Below, in pieces: positions 45,519 through 54,500 of a stretch of 64,000 bases of DNA (its first letter is position 1; each line of letters begins with the position of its first letter). A program made the position numbers and the translations under genes. Source of the stretch: Kibdelosporangium sp. MJ126-NF4 (GTDB lineage Bacteria; Actinomycetota; Actinomycetes; Mycobacteriales; Pseudonocardiaceae); assembly GCF_000826545.1 (NCBI RefSeq), contig NZ_CDME01000006.1:155063-219062 (forward strand), given 5' to 3'. Below the pieces are notes generated by a model, which had not been told where the DNA came from, did no database searches, and was given only the letters and a program-made list of their open reading frames with translations.

Positions 45519-45526
45519 TCCTTGCT

Positions 45527-47032
45527 TTACTTCGCCGTCGCCACTTCGGGGGCGGGGTCGTCCGATTCGAGCGTGTCGATCAGCTGGTCGCGGTCGCCGG
45601 TGCGCTCCGGGAAGAACAGTCCACCCAGGACGTAGATCACGGTCGAGGTCAGGATCGGGTATGCGACCAGTGCCTCTTTGGACACCGCGACACCGCTCTT
45701 CTGCGAGATGAACAGCACCGCCCACACGCCGAGGCCGAGCAGCACGGCGGACAGCGCGGCCCGCGGGCCGGACCGGCGGAACCACGGCAGCAGGCCGAGC
45801 ATGAGCGGGATGCCGATCACACCGACGGTCGCCGCGACCACGTCGACCACGATCTTGATCACCACGCCGGTGCCGCTCGTGCTGATCGCGATCAGCATGC
45901 TCACCGCGATGAACAGGAACGTGGTGATCCTGGCCAGCTGCAGCTGAGCGGCCTCACCGAGCCGGGTGATGCCCTTCCAGATCCTCGGCAGCATGTCGCG
46001 GGTGATCACCGCGGAGATCACGTTGGCGTCCGAGGACACCATCGCCATGGTGTGCGAGAAGAACCCGGCCAGCACCAGGCCGACGAGTCCGGCGGGCAGC
46101 ATCTGGACGCCCATCGCGACGTACGCGTCGTCGGCGTTGCCGAGACCGGGCACGATCAGCGGCGCCGCCCACATCGGCAGGAACAGCACCAGCGGCCAGA
46201 CCAGCCACAACACGCTGGACAACGCCGCCGAGCGGCGCGCGGCCGAGCCGTCCGGCGCGGCCATGTAGCGCTGCGCCAGGTTCCACATGCCGCCGTTGTA
46301 CTCGAGCGTCTTGATCAGGAAGAGCGCGAGGAAGAACGTGATCGTGTACGGCCCGGCCAGCGGCTCGCTGTTCTGCGGGGGCAGGTGGCCCCACATGTCC
46401 CAGATCCACGAGACGCCGCCGAAGTGGGCGATCACCGCGCCGAACATCGCGAACCCGGCGACCGCCTGGATGATGAACTGGCCGAAGTCGGTGAGCGCGT
46501 CCGCCCACAGGCCGCCGATCACCGAGTAGATCATGGTGACCGCGCCGATCAGGATGATTCCCCACGTCACCGGGACACCGGCGAACCCGCGCAGCAGCAC
46601 GGCGACAGCGGCCCACTTGGCGGCGATGTCGACGACCTTGAGCAGCGAGCCGGACCACGCCAGCACCTGCTGGGTCGGCACGTTGTAGCGCCTGGCCAGG
46701 TACTCCAGCGGCGAGGCCACGCCGTGCTTTGACCTCAACCGGTTCCAGCGCGGAGCGAACAGCCAGGCACCGATGCCGACGCCGACACCGATCGTCAGCG
46801 CCCACCAGATGTAGACGGTCAGGCCGTACTTGTACGCCTCACCGGCGAACGCCACGAACATGACGGCGCTGTAGCCGGACATGTGGTGCGAGATCCCGGA
46901 GAGCCACCACGGCATCTTGCCGCCCGCGGTGAAGAAGTCACTCGTGTTGGTGATTCTGGCTTTCGACCAGACGCCGATCGCCACCATCACGAAGAAGTAC
47001 CCGACAACGACTACCCAGTCCAGGGCGACCAT
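45527..47032 (-). CDS. Sodium:solute symporter family protein
   Basis: This 501-residue SSS-family transporter has about thirteen helices. It opens MVALDWVVVVGYFFVMVAIGVWSKARITNTSDFFTAGGKMPWWLSGISHHMSGYSAVMFV, typical of the family's helix 1 loop, and has GGLWADALTDFGQFIIQ and GFFSHTMAMVSSDANVISAVITRDMLPRI (sodium-site helix 8 region). The substrate (sugar, proline-like or carboxylate) is unknown. Start ATG 47032 has GGAGG five bases upstream; the frame opening at 47095 is not used. A hairpin lies just after the stop. Confidence 0.9.
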   Translation of the reverse strand: MVALDWVVVVGYFFVMVAIGVWSKARITNTSDFFTAGGKMPWWLSGISHHMSGYSAVMFVAFAGEAYKYGLTVYIWWALTIGVGVGIGAWLFAPRWNRLRSKHGVASPLEYLARRYNVPTQQVLAWSGSLLKVVDIAAKWAAVAVLLRGFAGVPVTWGIILIGAVTMIYSVIGGLWADALTDFGQFIIQAVAGFAMFGAVIAHFGGVSWIWDMWGHLPPQNSEPLAGPYTITFFLALFLIKTLEYNGGMWNLAQRYMAAPDGSAARRSAALSSVLWLVWPLVLFLPMWAAPLIVPGLGNADDAYVAMGVQMLPAGLVGLVLAGFFSHTMAMVSSDANVISAVITRDMLPRIWKGITRLGEAAQLQLARITTFLFIAVSMLIAISTSGTGVVIKIVVDVVAATVGVIGIPLMLGLLPWFRRSGPRAALSAVLLGLGVWAVLFISQKSGVAVSKEALVAYPILTSTVIYVLGGLFFPERTGDRDQLIDTLESDDPAPEVATAK

Positions 47033-47140
47033 CGCACCTCCAACGTCGTCCAGCGCTCGGCTTGTGACGTACGTCTTACGGACGCGTGACAGCACGGGGG
47101 AAGGTCTCGGCTACAACTGAGTCACATTCGTGACTCGCTT

Positions 47141-47593
47141 TCATGTAGGTGAATCGTTAGCCTTGCGTAGAGTTCCCATCGCCCGGTCCACCTCCCAAAA
47201 CGCGCGCAGCGACCGGATCAGCCCGTCCGCCCCGACCCGGTAGACGAACACGCCCTCGGTGGCGACGCGCATGTCACCGGGCAGGAAGGCGTGGATCGTG
47301 CCGACGTTGGCGACCTCGTCACCGGCGGCGAACGAGTCGTCGATGTCGAACTCGAACCGCTCGACGTTGGCGACCGTTTTGTCCCAGAAAGCCCGGATAG
47401 CGTCGTGGCCGTGGTGGCCGAGACCGGTCGGGTCGATCGGCGAGACGCCGACCGGGTCCTCGATCACGGCGTCCGGCGCGAACAACGCCACCCATTCGTC
47501 CTTCGCGCCACGGCTGACCGCGCTCATCGAGCGGCGGGACGCGGTGCGGGCCGGATGCTCGGTCTCGGTGGCCTTCCAGGTCACGGCGGTCAT
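47141..47593 (-). CDS. SnoaL-like / NTF2-fold protein
   Basis: This 150-residue protein has the NTF2-like polyketide cyclase/ketosteroid isomerase fold: SRRSMSAVSRGAKDEWVALFAPDAVIEDPVGVSP, HGHDAIRAFWDKTV and LIRSLRAFWEVDRAMG. Members are isomerases, cyclases or dehydratases, and many are non-enzymatic. It lies 14 bases downstream of the LLM oxidoreductase on the same strand and is probably co-transcribed. The pair suggests steroid- or polyketide-like chemistry, but this is inference. Confidence 0.8.
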   Translation of the reverse strand: MTAVTWKATETEHPARTASRRSMSAVSRGAKDEWVALFAPDAVIEDPVGVSPIDPTGLGHHGHDAIRAFWDKTVANVERFEFDIDDSFAAGDEVANVGTIHAFLPGDMRVATEGVFVYRVGADGLIRSLRAFWEVDRAMGTLRKANDSPT

Positions 47594-47607
47594 CGGCGAA
47601 GCCCCTT

Positions 47608-48477
47608 TCAGATCTTGTGCAGGATCTCGTCGGCGAAGCGCTTCATGCCGTCCTTCTTGGCGGCCAGGTCACCGTCCATGCCGACGCCGTAGAACACCCA
47701 CGGCGCCACGAGCACGTCCGTGACACCGATATCGGCCTGCTGGCGGTAGCCGTCGACGCCGAACCGGTCGATGCAGACGGCCTGGATCTCGAAGGGCCCG
47801 TCGGCCCGCTCGTACTCGGCGCGCAACTGGGCGAGCCGATCGATGACGGCCTTCAGGTCGTCGAACTTGATCATCGCCGAGGTCCAGCCGTCGCCGACGC
47901 GCGCGGCCCGGCGCAGCCCGCGCTCGGTGTGCCCGCCGACGTAGATCGGCACGGGCTCGCTCGGCGCCGGGCTCATCCGCAGCCTGTCGAAGTCGAAGTA
48001 CTCGCCGTGGTACTCGACCATCCCGCCGCCGAGGACGAGTTTCAGCACGTCAATGGCCTCGTCGACGCGTGCGCCGCGGTCAGCGAACGGCGCGCCGCAC
48101 CACTCGAACTCCTCGGGCGTCCAGCCGATGCCGACGCCGAGTCCGAACCGGTTGCCGGTCAGGCACGCGACCGACTGCACCTGACGGGCGAGCAGCAGCG
48201 GGTTGCGCGGGCCGAGCTTCAGTACCTGCGTGTAGAACCTGATCTCATCGGTGACGGCACCCATCGCCGCTGCGGCGACGAGCGGGTCGACCCACGGTGT
48301 CTGCTCGTTCCAGAACCGCGCGCCGTCCGGTGTGTACGGATAGTCCTCTGACACCTTCTCGGAATAGAAAATCGAGTCTGGCAAGGCAATCGCCGAGTAT
48401 CCGCACTCCTGTGCGGTACGCGCCAGCTCGGTCAGCTGATCAAGCGGACTCAGCGCGATGGCGACCGTGAACTTCAT
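47608..48477 (-). CDS. LLM-class, F420-type oxidoreductase
   Basis: This 289-residue TIM-barrel luciferase-like protein begins MKFTVAIALSPLDQLTELARTAQECGYSAIALPDS. It has LARQVQSVACLTGNRFGLGVGIGWTPEEFEWCG and PVPIYVGGHTERGLRRAARVGDGW, the coenzyme F420 or FMN phosphate-binding region of the Rv-type TIGR03619-like subgroup. Actinobacterial members mostly use F420. The substrate is unknown. It is upstream of the SnoaL-like gene in the same transcription direction. Confidence 0.86.
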   Translation of the reverse strand: MKFTVAIALSPLDQLTELARTAQECGYSAIALPDSIFYSEKVSEDYPYTPDGARFWNEQTPWVDPLVAAAAMGAVTDEIRFYTQVLKLGPRNPLLLARQVQSVACLTGNRFGLGVGIGWTPEEFEWCGAPFADRGARVDEAIDVLKLVLGGGMVEYHGEYFDFDRLRMSPAPSEPVPIYVGGHTERGLRRAARVGDGWTSAMIKFDDLKAVIDRLAQLRAEYERADGPFEIQAVCIDRFGVDGYRQQADIGVTDVLVAPWVFYGVGMDGDLAAKKDGMKRFADEILHKI

Positions 48478-48527
48478 GGCGATGCCGTCCTTCCCCGCGT
48501 CAACAGGAAGGGCAACTGTAACGTGTT

Positions 48528-48827
48528 CTACTTCTTGCTGTCACCGTCTGGGCGATTGAGGAACACGACGCCGCGGTCGAGATCTACAAGGTGCGGCGGC
48601 GCGCCGTCCTGCTCCTCCTCGCGCATCAGGGACTGCGTCACGCGCTGATCGAGCTCGACCCGCTTGCTGCCGTGGAGGAACGCCGTGAACTCGTCGAAGG
48701 CGAGCCCGGACAGTGGCGTGCCGGACTTGCGCGACCGGCGGATCCGGCGCCAGACCAGTTCCATGATCGCCATCGCGACCAGCAGCACCGCGAGGGCGGG
48801 CAGTGACACGCCCCACATCATGTCCAT
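48528..48827 (-). CDS. Small single-pass membrane protein (DUF6191-like)
   Basis: This 99-residue protein has one N-terminal membrane helix (VSLPALAVLLVAMAIMELVW), a basic stop-transfer segment (RRIRRSRKSG) and a soluble tail FDEFTAFLHGSKRVELDQRVTQSLMREEEQDG. The tail resembles the actinobacterial DUF6191 group. The role is unknown. It is 50 bases upstream of the LLM gene and possibly transcribed with it. Confidence 0.7.
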   Translation of the reverse strand: MDMMWGVSLPALAVLLVAMAIMELVWRRIRRSRKSGTPLSGLAFDEFTAFLHGSKRVELDQRVTQSLMREEEQDGAPPHLVDLDRGVVFLNRPDGDSKK

Positions 48828-49005
48828 GCCTGGCCAACGGCTGTCGACAGTCGACTGTTCCGGTCCACGGATCGGGATTCATCCCCAGGTTATCCCCCGC
48901 GGGGGTGAGTTTTTGTGTTACCGGCGGTCACAGACGACTACAACGTCATTACTCGGGTCGCCCGACGTCGCACTATCGGACGAGTGACTTGGCGTGGAGG
49001 CGCGG

Positions 49006-49743
49006 ATGGTGAACAACATCGACCACCGCCAGGTGCGACCGACTGGCGCGGTTGTCACTGGGCGGTCGACAGAAGGCGGACTGGGTATCGCCTTGGTCGA
49101 CTCGATTCCGCTCGTCCGCGAGGGCCTGTCCGCGCTGGTGATGCGGACACGGGGCCTGCGGTGGGTCGGCGCGGCGGGCAGTCCGCATGCCGCGTTGCAG
49201 CTCTGTGAGCGCTTCCGGCCGCACGCGGTGATCATCGACTCCGGGCTCGACCCGCGCTGGCACCTGTCCAGGATGCTGATCGGCAACGACTCCGACCTCG
49301 GCGTCCTGCTGATGATCCGCGAGACGCAGCGCAACACGCAGTACATCGCGGGCGCGATCGCCGCGGGCGTACACGGCGTGATCTCCCGGCGCAGCGAGCC
49401 GCCGCAGCTGATCCAGGCGATCCAGCGGGTGCACGCCGAACGCCGCTACATCGACCCGACACTGGCCCCCGCGCTGGGCTCGCCGAAGGGCAAGGGCGGC
49501 CCGGTGATGACCACGCACGGCCAGCAGCCGCTGTCCCGGCGCGAGTACCAGGTGCTGCAGCTGATCGCGGACGGCCTGGAGAACCAGGCGATCGCCAAGG
49601 TGCTGTACGTCTCGGTGGAGACCGTCCGGACCCACGTGAAGAGCATCCTGCGCAAGCTGTCCGCACGAGACCGCACGCACGCGGTTGCGGTGGCGTTCCG
49701 TTCCGGAGTACTCACGGTCAATCAGGAAGACCATCCGTACTGA
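49006..49743 (+). CDS. LuxR-family response-regulator-like protein with atypical receiver
   Basis: Residues 25-150 form a receiver-like domain: IALVDSIPLVREGLSALV, AVIIDSGLDPRW (possible phospho-Asp), and ISRRSEPPQLIQAI, where the usual Lys is Arg and only one acidic residue (VDS) is at the first site. The C-terminal LuxR helix-turn-helix is PLSRREYQVLQLIADGLENQAIAKVLYVSVETVRTHVKSILRKL. No sensor kinase is adjacent, so phosphorylation is uncertain. Start ATG 49006 has GGAGG five bases upstream; the frame's earlier codon at 48994 is not used. It is upstream of the FadE5-like gene on the same strand, with 131 bases between. Confidence 0.86.
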   Translation: MVNNIDHRQVRPTGAVVTGRSTEGGLGIALVDSIPLVREGLSALVMRTRGLRWVGAAGSPHAALQLCERFRPHAVIIDSGLDPRWHLSRMLIGNDSDLGVLLMIRETQRNTQYIAGAIAAGVHGVISRRSEPPQLIQAIQRVHAERRYIDPTLAPALGSPKGKGGPVMTTHGQQPLSRREYQVLQLIADGLENQAIAKVLYVSVETVRTHVKSILRKLSARDRTHAVAVAFRSGVLTVNQEDHPY

Positions 49744-49792
49744 CCTGAAGGCGCGTCTGCTTCACCACATCGGCGGGATCCGCTTGCTCAGG

Positions 49793-49806
49793 TTACCGGC
49801 AAGTAA
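49793..49806. promoter_or_regulatory. Palindrome 1 upstream of the FadE5-like gene
   Basis: TTACCGGCAAGTAA resembles the EtfD-gene palindrome TTACTCGCGAGTAA in both half sites. It overlaps a -10-like TAATAT, consistent with an operator over a promoter. The binding protein is not identified. Confidence 0.65.
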
Positions 49807-49816
49807 TATCCTGTTG

Positions 49817-49830
49817 TTACCGGCGAGTAG
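49817..49830. promoter_or_regulatory. Palindrome 2 upstream of the FadE5-like gene
   Basis: TTACCGGCGAGTAG is a second copy, 24 bases after the first and 45 bases before the ATG. Tandem copies of the same site suggest cooperative repressor binding; the regulator is probably a TetR-type fatty-acid repressor (inference). Confidence 0.6.
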
Positions 49831-49874
49831 CACAAGCCTGCCCCGGAAACGCAGACACACAGGGGAGCGATCCA

Positions 49875-51707
49875 ATGGCCCACTACAAGAGCAACGTTCG
49901 CGACCTGGAGTTCAACCTCTTCGAGGTGTTCAACGTCCAGGAGCGGCTCGGCACCGGCCCGTTCGCGGAGTCGGACGAGGACACCGCGCGTGGCGTGCTG
50001 GCCGAGCTGAACAAGGTGGCCGTCGGGCCCCTCGCGGACTCCTTCGTCGAGGGTGACCGGCAGGGCACCACGTACGACCCGAAGACCTTCTCGGTGACGC
50101 TCCCCGAGTCGTTCAAGAAGTCCTACCAGGCGCTGTGGGACGGCGAGTGGTACCGGATCGGCCTGAGCAACGACCTCGGCGGCCTCGGTATCCCGCCGTC
50201 GGTGACCTGGGCGGCTGCCGAGCTGATCCTCGGTGCCAACCCGGCGCTCTTCATGTACATGGCCGGCCCGAACTTCGCCGAGGTCATGCACCGCAACGGC
50301 AACGAAGAGCAGCAGCACTGGGCCGAGCTGATGATCGAGCAGGGCTGGGGCGCCACGATGGTGCTGACCGAGCCGGACGCGGGCTCCGACGTCGGCGCGG
50401 CGCGCACCAAGGCCGTGCTCCAGGAGGACGGCAGCTGGCACCTGGACGGCGTGAAGCGGTTCATCACCTCGGCCGACCAGGACATGACCGAGAACATCAT
50501 GCACCTGGTGCTGGCCCGCCCGGAGGGCCCGGGAATCGAGACCAGGCCGGGAACCAAGGGCCTGAGCCTGTTCCTGGTGCCGAAGTTCCACTTCGACTCG
50601 CAGACGGGCGAACGGGGCGAGCGCAACGGCGCCTACGTGACCAACGTCGAGCACAAGATGGGCCTGAACGCGTCGGCCACCTGTGAGCTGACCTTCGGCC
50701 AGCACGGGACACCGGCGGTCGGCTGGCTGCTCGGCGACGTGCACAACGGCATCGCGCAGATGTTCCAGGTGATCGAGTACGCCCGGATGATGGTGGGCAC
50801 GAAGGCGATCGCGACCCTGTCGACCGGCTACCTGAACGCACTGGACTACGCCAAGGAGCGCGTGCAGGGCGCGGACCTGCCGAACATGCTCAACAAGGCG
50901 GCCCCGCGCGTGACCATCACGAACCACCCCGAGGTCCGCCGCAGCCTCATGCTGCAGAAGGCGTACGCGGAGGGCCTGCGCGCGGTGTACCTGTACACCG
51001 CGACGTTCCAGGACCGGATCGCCCTTGGCGAGGACGCGGACCTCAACTCGAGGATCAACGACCTGCTGCTGCCGATCGTGAAGGGCGTCGGCTCGGAGCG
51101 AGCCTACGAGCAGCTGACCCAGTCGCTGCAGATCCTCGGCGGGTCGGGCTTCCTGCAGGACTACCCGATCGAGCAGTACATCAGGGACGCCAAGATCGAC
51201 TCGCTGTACGAGGGAACGACGGCGATCCAGTCGCTCGACTTCTTCTTCCGCAAGATCGTCCGCGACAAGGGCCAGGCACTGGCCTTCGTGGCAGGAGAGA
51301 TCAACAACTTCCTCTCGGCCGAGGGCGGCAACGGAAGGCTGAAGGAGGAGCGCGCAGCGCTCAAGCAAGCGCTTGAAGACGTCCAGGGCATCATCGGCGC
51401 GCTGATCGGCCACCTGACAGCCTCGCAGGAGGACCCGCAGAACATCAACAAGGTCGGCCAGCACACAGTCCGGTTGCTGCTGTCCACTGGCGACCTGCTG
51501 ATCGGGTGGCTGCTGCTGCGCCAGGCAGAAGTGGCACTCGGCGCGCTGTCCGGCGAGGTGTCCGCTAAAGACAAGGCGTTCTACGAGGGCAAGGTTGCGG
51601 TGGCGTCGTTCTTCGCCCGCAACGTCCTGCCGGAGCTCGCCGCCGGCCGCAAGATCGTGGAAGCCGCCGACAACTCGCTGATGGAGTTGGACGAGGCTGC
51701 TTTCTAG
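49875..51707 (+). CDS. FadE5-like acyl-CoA dehydrogenase
   Basis: This 610-residue protein closely resembles mycobacterial FadE5 (Rv0244c; 611 residues), which oxidises fatty acyl-CoAs. It begins [21 protein letters not shown] with the family's opening helix, and has [23 protein letters not shown] (FAD-binding) and [41 protein letters not shown] with the catalytic Glu in YEGTTAIQ. The start has GGGGAG eight bases upstream. Electrons pass to EtfAB and then to EtfD, whose gene is in this window with a related operator. A strong terminator follows. Confidence 0.95.
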   Translation: MAHYKSNVRDLEFNLFEVFNVQERLGTGPFAESDEDTARGVLAELNKVAVGPLADSFVEGDRQGTTYDPKTFSVTLPESFKKSYQALWDGEWYRIGLSNDLGGLGIPPSVTWAAAELILGANPALFMYMAGPNFAEVMHRNGNEEQQHWAELMIEQGWGATMVLTEPDAGSDVGAARTKAVLQEDGSWHLDGVKRFITSADQDMTENIMHLVLARPEGPGIETRPGTKGLSLFLVPKFHFDSQTGERGERNGAYVTNVEHKMGLNASATCELTFGQHGTPAVGWLLGDVHNGIAQMFQVIEYARMMVGTKAIATLSTGYLNALDYAKERVQGADLPNMLNKAAPRVTITNHPEVRRSLMLQKAYAEGLRAVYLYTATFQDRIALGEDADLNSRINDLLLPIVKGVGSERAYEQLTQSLQILGGSGFLQDYPIEQYIRDAKIDSLYEGTTAIQSLDFFFRKIVRDKGQALAFVAGEINNFLSAEGGNGRLKEERAALKQALEDVQGIIGALIGHLTASQEDPQNINKVGQHTVRLLLSTGDLLIGWLLLRQAEVALGALSGEVSAKDKAFYEGKVAVASFFARNVLPELAAGRKIVEAADNSLMELDEAAF

Positions 51708-51726
51708 GACCCCGCTCCCGCGGCGG

Positions 51727-51775
51727 AAAAGAGCGGCGATCCCTGGCGGGGGATCGCCGCTCTTTTGTCTTTTTT
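51727..51775 (+). terminator. Intrinsic terminator after the FadE5-like gene
   Basis: AAAAGAGCGGCGATCCC and GGGGATCGCCGCTCTTTT pair over about 17 bp, followed by TCTTTTTT. This is a strong rho-independent terminator 20 bases after the stop codon. Confidence 0.95.
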
Positions 51776-51915
51776 ACACTGTCTATAGTGGACTATTAGG
51801 TTGTTGGCTTGACAAGCAGGTCCCTCGCCGGGAGGCAGGCCGCCAAAAGGGGAACACAGGATCTCTAGCCGCTGGCCCATCGCTCTAGTGCTTTGTGGGT
51901 CGGGTGGAGGCGGGC

Positions 51916-52057
51916 GTGTCCCCTTCCGTATGGCCTGCCAGAGGAAACCACAACGCGTCAAGAGGTCGGTATCGCCCGCGCTGCAGGTCGGTTTGCGTAG
52001 GCCGACCTCCTGACCCGTCGTGGTTTGGCTGCGCCCAGGCCATACGGAAGGGAACAC
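51916..52057. repeat. Hairpin element A inside the large inverted repeat
   Basis: Arms 51916-51969 and 52002-52057 are complementary, apart from an asymmetric bulge (CCAGAGGAAACCAC against TTGGCTGCGCCC), and enclose a 32-base loop. The outer arms carry CTTCCGTATGGCC and the inner arms GAGGTCGG. Confidence 0.8.
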
Positions 52058-52245
52058 ACCCGAAGCACCCCTCCGCGCTAGCGCGCAAGCCACCAACACC
52101 CCCTGACCGCGCATACGCGCGACCCACACCAGCACCCCGCCTGGTGGCACAACACGTGAACAAGCGCAGCAGCCGACAACACCGTGCGCCCGCACGTCAA
52201 CGGGGCATGCGGCCTGCGCGCCAGCGCAGGGGTGTGGTTCGTGGG

Positions 52246-52386
52246 GTGTCCCTCCCGTATGGCCTGGGCGAAGCCACACCACGGCGTGCCGGGAGGTCGG
52301 CCCACGCAACCCAACCCCAAGCGCAGGCCCAACCGACCTCCCGGCACGCCGTGGTTTCCTCCGGCAGGACATACGGGAGGGGCACC
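52246..52386. repeat. Hairpin element B, inverted copy of element A
   Basis: Arms 52246-52300 and 52333-52386 are complementary around a 32-base loop, the same as in element A. The outer arms carry CTCCCGTATGGCC and the inner arms GGAGGTCGG. The asymmetric segment (AGGAAACCAC) sits on the opposite arm from element A, showing that B lies in inverse orientation. Confidence 0.8.
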
Positions 52387-52594
52387 CCGCGCCCCCCACT
52401 CGACCCAGGAAGCCACGTAGGTTAAGCGAACCGGCTCGGCGAACGAAGTGTCTGTTGTGTCCCCTCTTGGAGGCCTGCCCGCCGGCGAGGCATCTTTTTC
52501 TTTGTCTTTCCCCCACAAACACAGACAAACGACCGCGACCATCCTGCGCTTGCCTTGTCGTCAGCGCGAATTGGCCCGTTGGGTACGGCTGGAA

Positions 52595-54481
52595 TCAGGC
52601 CGGAGGTGTCGGGCAGGTGATCTTGGGCTGGGGGTTGTACTTCACGGTGTGGTTCTCCCGGCGGATCTCTTTGCCGTTGAGGTCCTTGATGACCCGCGTG
52701 CTCGTCGCGGTGAAGCCGGGCGCGCCGTTGCTGGGCTTGCAGTTCTGGGCCGGACCGGCTTTTTCCGTTGGCGGGGTGGGGAGGGTGTCCGCGCCGATCA
52801 CTGATTCGACGTTGTAGCGCTTGGTTCCCCAGATCCGCACTGTGATGGAGCTTGGGGTCCACGCTGTCTGGATCGCCACGCCGGTCTGCGCGTCGTTGGT
52901 GAACTTGAGGTCGATCACGCTGTGCCCGGCGTGGTCCTGGAAGACCGTTGCCTCGCGGGCCTTCGGGTACCGGCTGATGTAGTAGCTGTGTTCCTTATGC
53001 CCGGCGTCCTTCATGCCCGCGAAGTAGTACGCGTTGTACAGCGTCGTCGCGAACTGGGAGATGCCGCCGCCGACTTCGCGGCTGGGCGCGCCATCCTTGA
53101 TCGCGCCTGCTTCCACGTAGCCCTGTGCTGTGCCGCGTGGGCCGGTGAAACCGTTCAGGCTGAAGGTGTCGCCCGGTTTGACGATGGCTCCGTTGACCTT
53201 CTCCGCCACCTTGCGGATGTTCACGCCGGAGTCCGCTGCGAAGTTGTTGGTGGTGAACTCGCCGATGACCTCTTTGACGCCCAGCGCGTTGGCCTGCTCG
53301 GTGGTCACCTTCGCTGGTTTGACCGTGTACTGCAGCTTCAGTTCGCGGCCGTCCTGCTTCTTCGCGGTCTCGACGAACGGCACCAGGCTCGGCTCCCAGT
53401 TGACCGTCTTCCCGTCCTCTGACGGCTGCACGGTCGGCTTGCCGCCTTCGAAGACGATGGTGGCGTCCTTGCCTTCTTTTTCCGTCGACTTCAGCTGGGG
53501 GCCCGCTGCTTCCGTGACCTTCACGTTGTCGACCTTGGCCACCAGGTCCTTGTCCGCGGGTTCGAAACGCAGCGCGGCGGCGATCTGGGGCGGCGTGAGC
53601 GTCGCGTCCTTGCCTTCGCCCTTCAGCACGATCGGCTTGGACGTGAGGATCTTGGCCTGCTCGAAAGCTGCTTTCACCGCGTCGGGCGCGACCTTCACCG
53701 GGGTCACGGCCACCGGCAGGTCGATCGGCTCGCCCTTCACCCAGTCGGCGACGATCTGATCGGTCGCGGCCTGCTGGTCGAGTTTGCGGCCCTGCTTGGC
53801 CTCCACGATCGCCGGGGTGGCTCCGTCGAACTTGATGCTGCCTTCGACCGGGTCCTGGTCGACCTTGCCGCGGACCTGATCGACTGCGGTGGTCAACGCC
53901 TTCTGGTCGGTCTGGGTGCTGAAGCCGACCTCGCGGTTGCCGAAGAACGACGTCAGCCTGGTGATCGGGTTGATCGGCTGCTCACCGGCCGCGTCGAGGG
54001 TCCTGGCCCAGTCCGGGGTCAGGCCCGCCTTCGCCGGTTCCAACTCCGTGGTCAGGTCACCGGCCTTGAGCTGGACGGGGTGGTTGAGTCGTGGCTCGAT
54101 CTGCTCGCGGAGCTTCTTCTCGGCCGCTGTCCGCGTCATCCCGCCGACCTCGACACCGGCGACGGTGACGCCACGCGGCACATTGCCCTGGCTGGTCAGC
54201 ACATCCACCAGGTAAAGGACACCGAGCACGCCGAGCACCGCGCCCGCCGCGAGAGCGGGCTTGCGCAGGCTCCTGCGTTTGCGGGCGGACGCTGCCGGTT
54301 CGGCCTCGGGCTGCTCCTCGGCCCAGCGGGCTGTCGGCTCGTCGTACGCGGACGTCGCCTGGAACGCAGGCAGGTTGTGCACAACCGTCTGGTCGGCGGC
54401 CGGGGTCGGCTGAACGCGGACGGCAGGCAGGATATCCGTCTGTTCGCTGTGCGACTCCGGCCAGTGGTGCTGTTCCGGCAA
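52595..54481 (-). CDS. VanW family protein with peptidoglycan-binding-like repeats
   Basis: This 628-residue protein has a cytoplasmic, acidic-proline N-terminus (1-70), one membrane helix (PALAAGAVLGVLGVLYLVDVL, about 74-94) and an extracellular part. The latter has a YoaR/PG_binding_4-like domain (GVTVAGVEVGGMTRTAAEKKLREQI and repeats) and, from about 440, the VanW domain (KPGDTFSLNGFTGPRGTAQGYVEAGAIKDGAPSREVGGGISQFATTLYNA). VanW is linked to glycopeptide-resistance clusters, but its activity is unknown; here it is likely a cell-wall protein. TTG start with GGAGG nine bases upstream. The upstream GroES-like gene is 19 bases away on the same strand. Confidence 0.88.
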   Translation of the reverse strand: MPEQHHWPESHSEQTDILPAVRVQPTPAADQTVVHNLPAFQATSAYDEPTARWAEEQPEAEPAASARKRRSLRKPALAAGAVLGVLGVLYLVDVLTSQGNVPRGVTVAGVEVGGMTRTAAEKKLREQIEPRLNHPVQLKAGDLTTELEPAKAGLTPDWARTLDAAGEQPINPITRLTSFFGNREVGFSTQTDQKALTTAVDQVRGKVDQDPVEGSIKFDGATPAIVEAKQGRKLDQQAATDQIVADWVKGEPIDLPVAVTPVKVAPDAVKAAFEQAKILTSKPIVLKGEGKDATLTPPQIAAALRFEPADKDLVAKVDNVKVTEAAGPQLKSTEKEGKDATIVFEGGKPTVQPSEDGKTVNWEPSLVPFVETAKKQDGRELKLQYTVKPAKVTTEQANALGVKEVIGEFTTNNFAADSGVNIRKVAEKVNGAIVKPGDTFSLNGFTGPRGTAQGYVEAGAIKDGAPSREVGGGISQFATTLYNAYYFAGMKDAGHKEHSYYISRYPKAREATVFQDHAGHSVIDLKFTNDAQTGVAIQTAWTPSSITVRIWGTKRYNVESVIGADTLPTPPTEKAGPAQNCKPSNGAPGFTATSTRVIKDLNGKEIRRENHTVKYNPQPKITCPTPPA

Positions 54482-54500
54482 GGCTCAATCCTCCGCGGGA

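Larger units (their letters stand above)
51811..52506. repeat. Large nested imperfect inverted repeat in the gene-free interval 51776-52594
   Basis: The two halves, about 340 bases each, are imperfect reverse complements around an axis near 52151. The left end has GACAAGCAGG...CCTCGCCGG, GGCAGGCCGCCAAAAGGGGA; the right end has the complementary TCCCCTCTTGGAGGCCTGCC and CGGCGAGGC ... CTTTGTC. Each half contains a further long hairpin (51916-52057 and 52246-52386). The open frames here on both strands are mirror images of one another, lack ribosome sites and are not counted as genes. No transposase or terminal target duplication was recognised. Confidence 0.8.

Noticed and set aside
48894..48905. 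CCCCCGCGGGGG palindrome followed by a T-run upstream of the LuxR gene
   Set aside because: There is no plus-strand gene upstream that it could terminate, and the palindrome allows only a very small loop; no function can be assigned.
48915..48930. GTTACCGGCGGTCAC before the LuxR gene as a further fatty-acid operator
   Set aside because: Only the left half matches the TTACYSGCRAGTAR pattern; the right half is different, so it is probably chance.
51704..52542. Several open frames on both strands of the 52-kb repeat
   Set aside because: They mirror each other because the DNA is an inverted repeat. They have no ribosome sites, and their residues are rich in Arg, Pro and Gly as expected of non-coding high-GC DNA.
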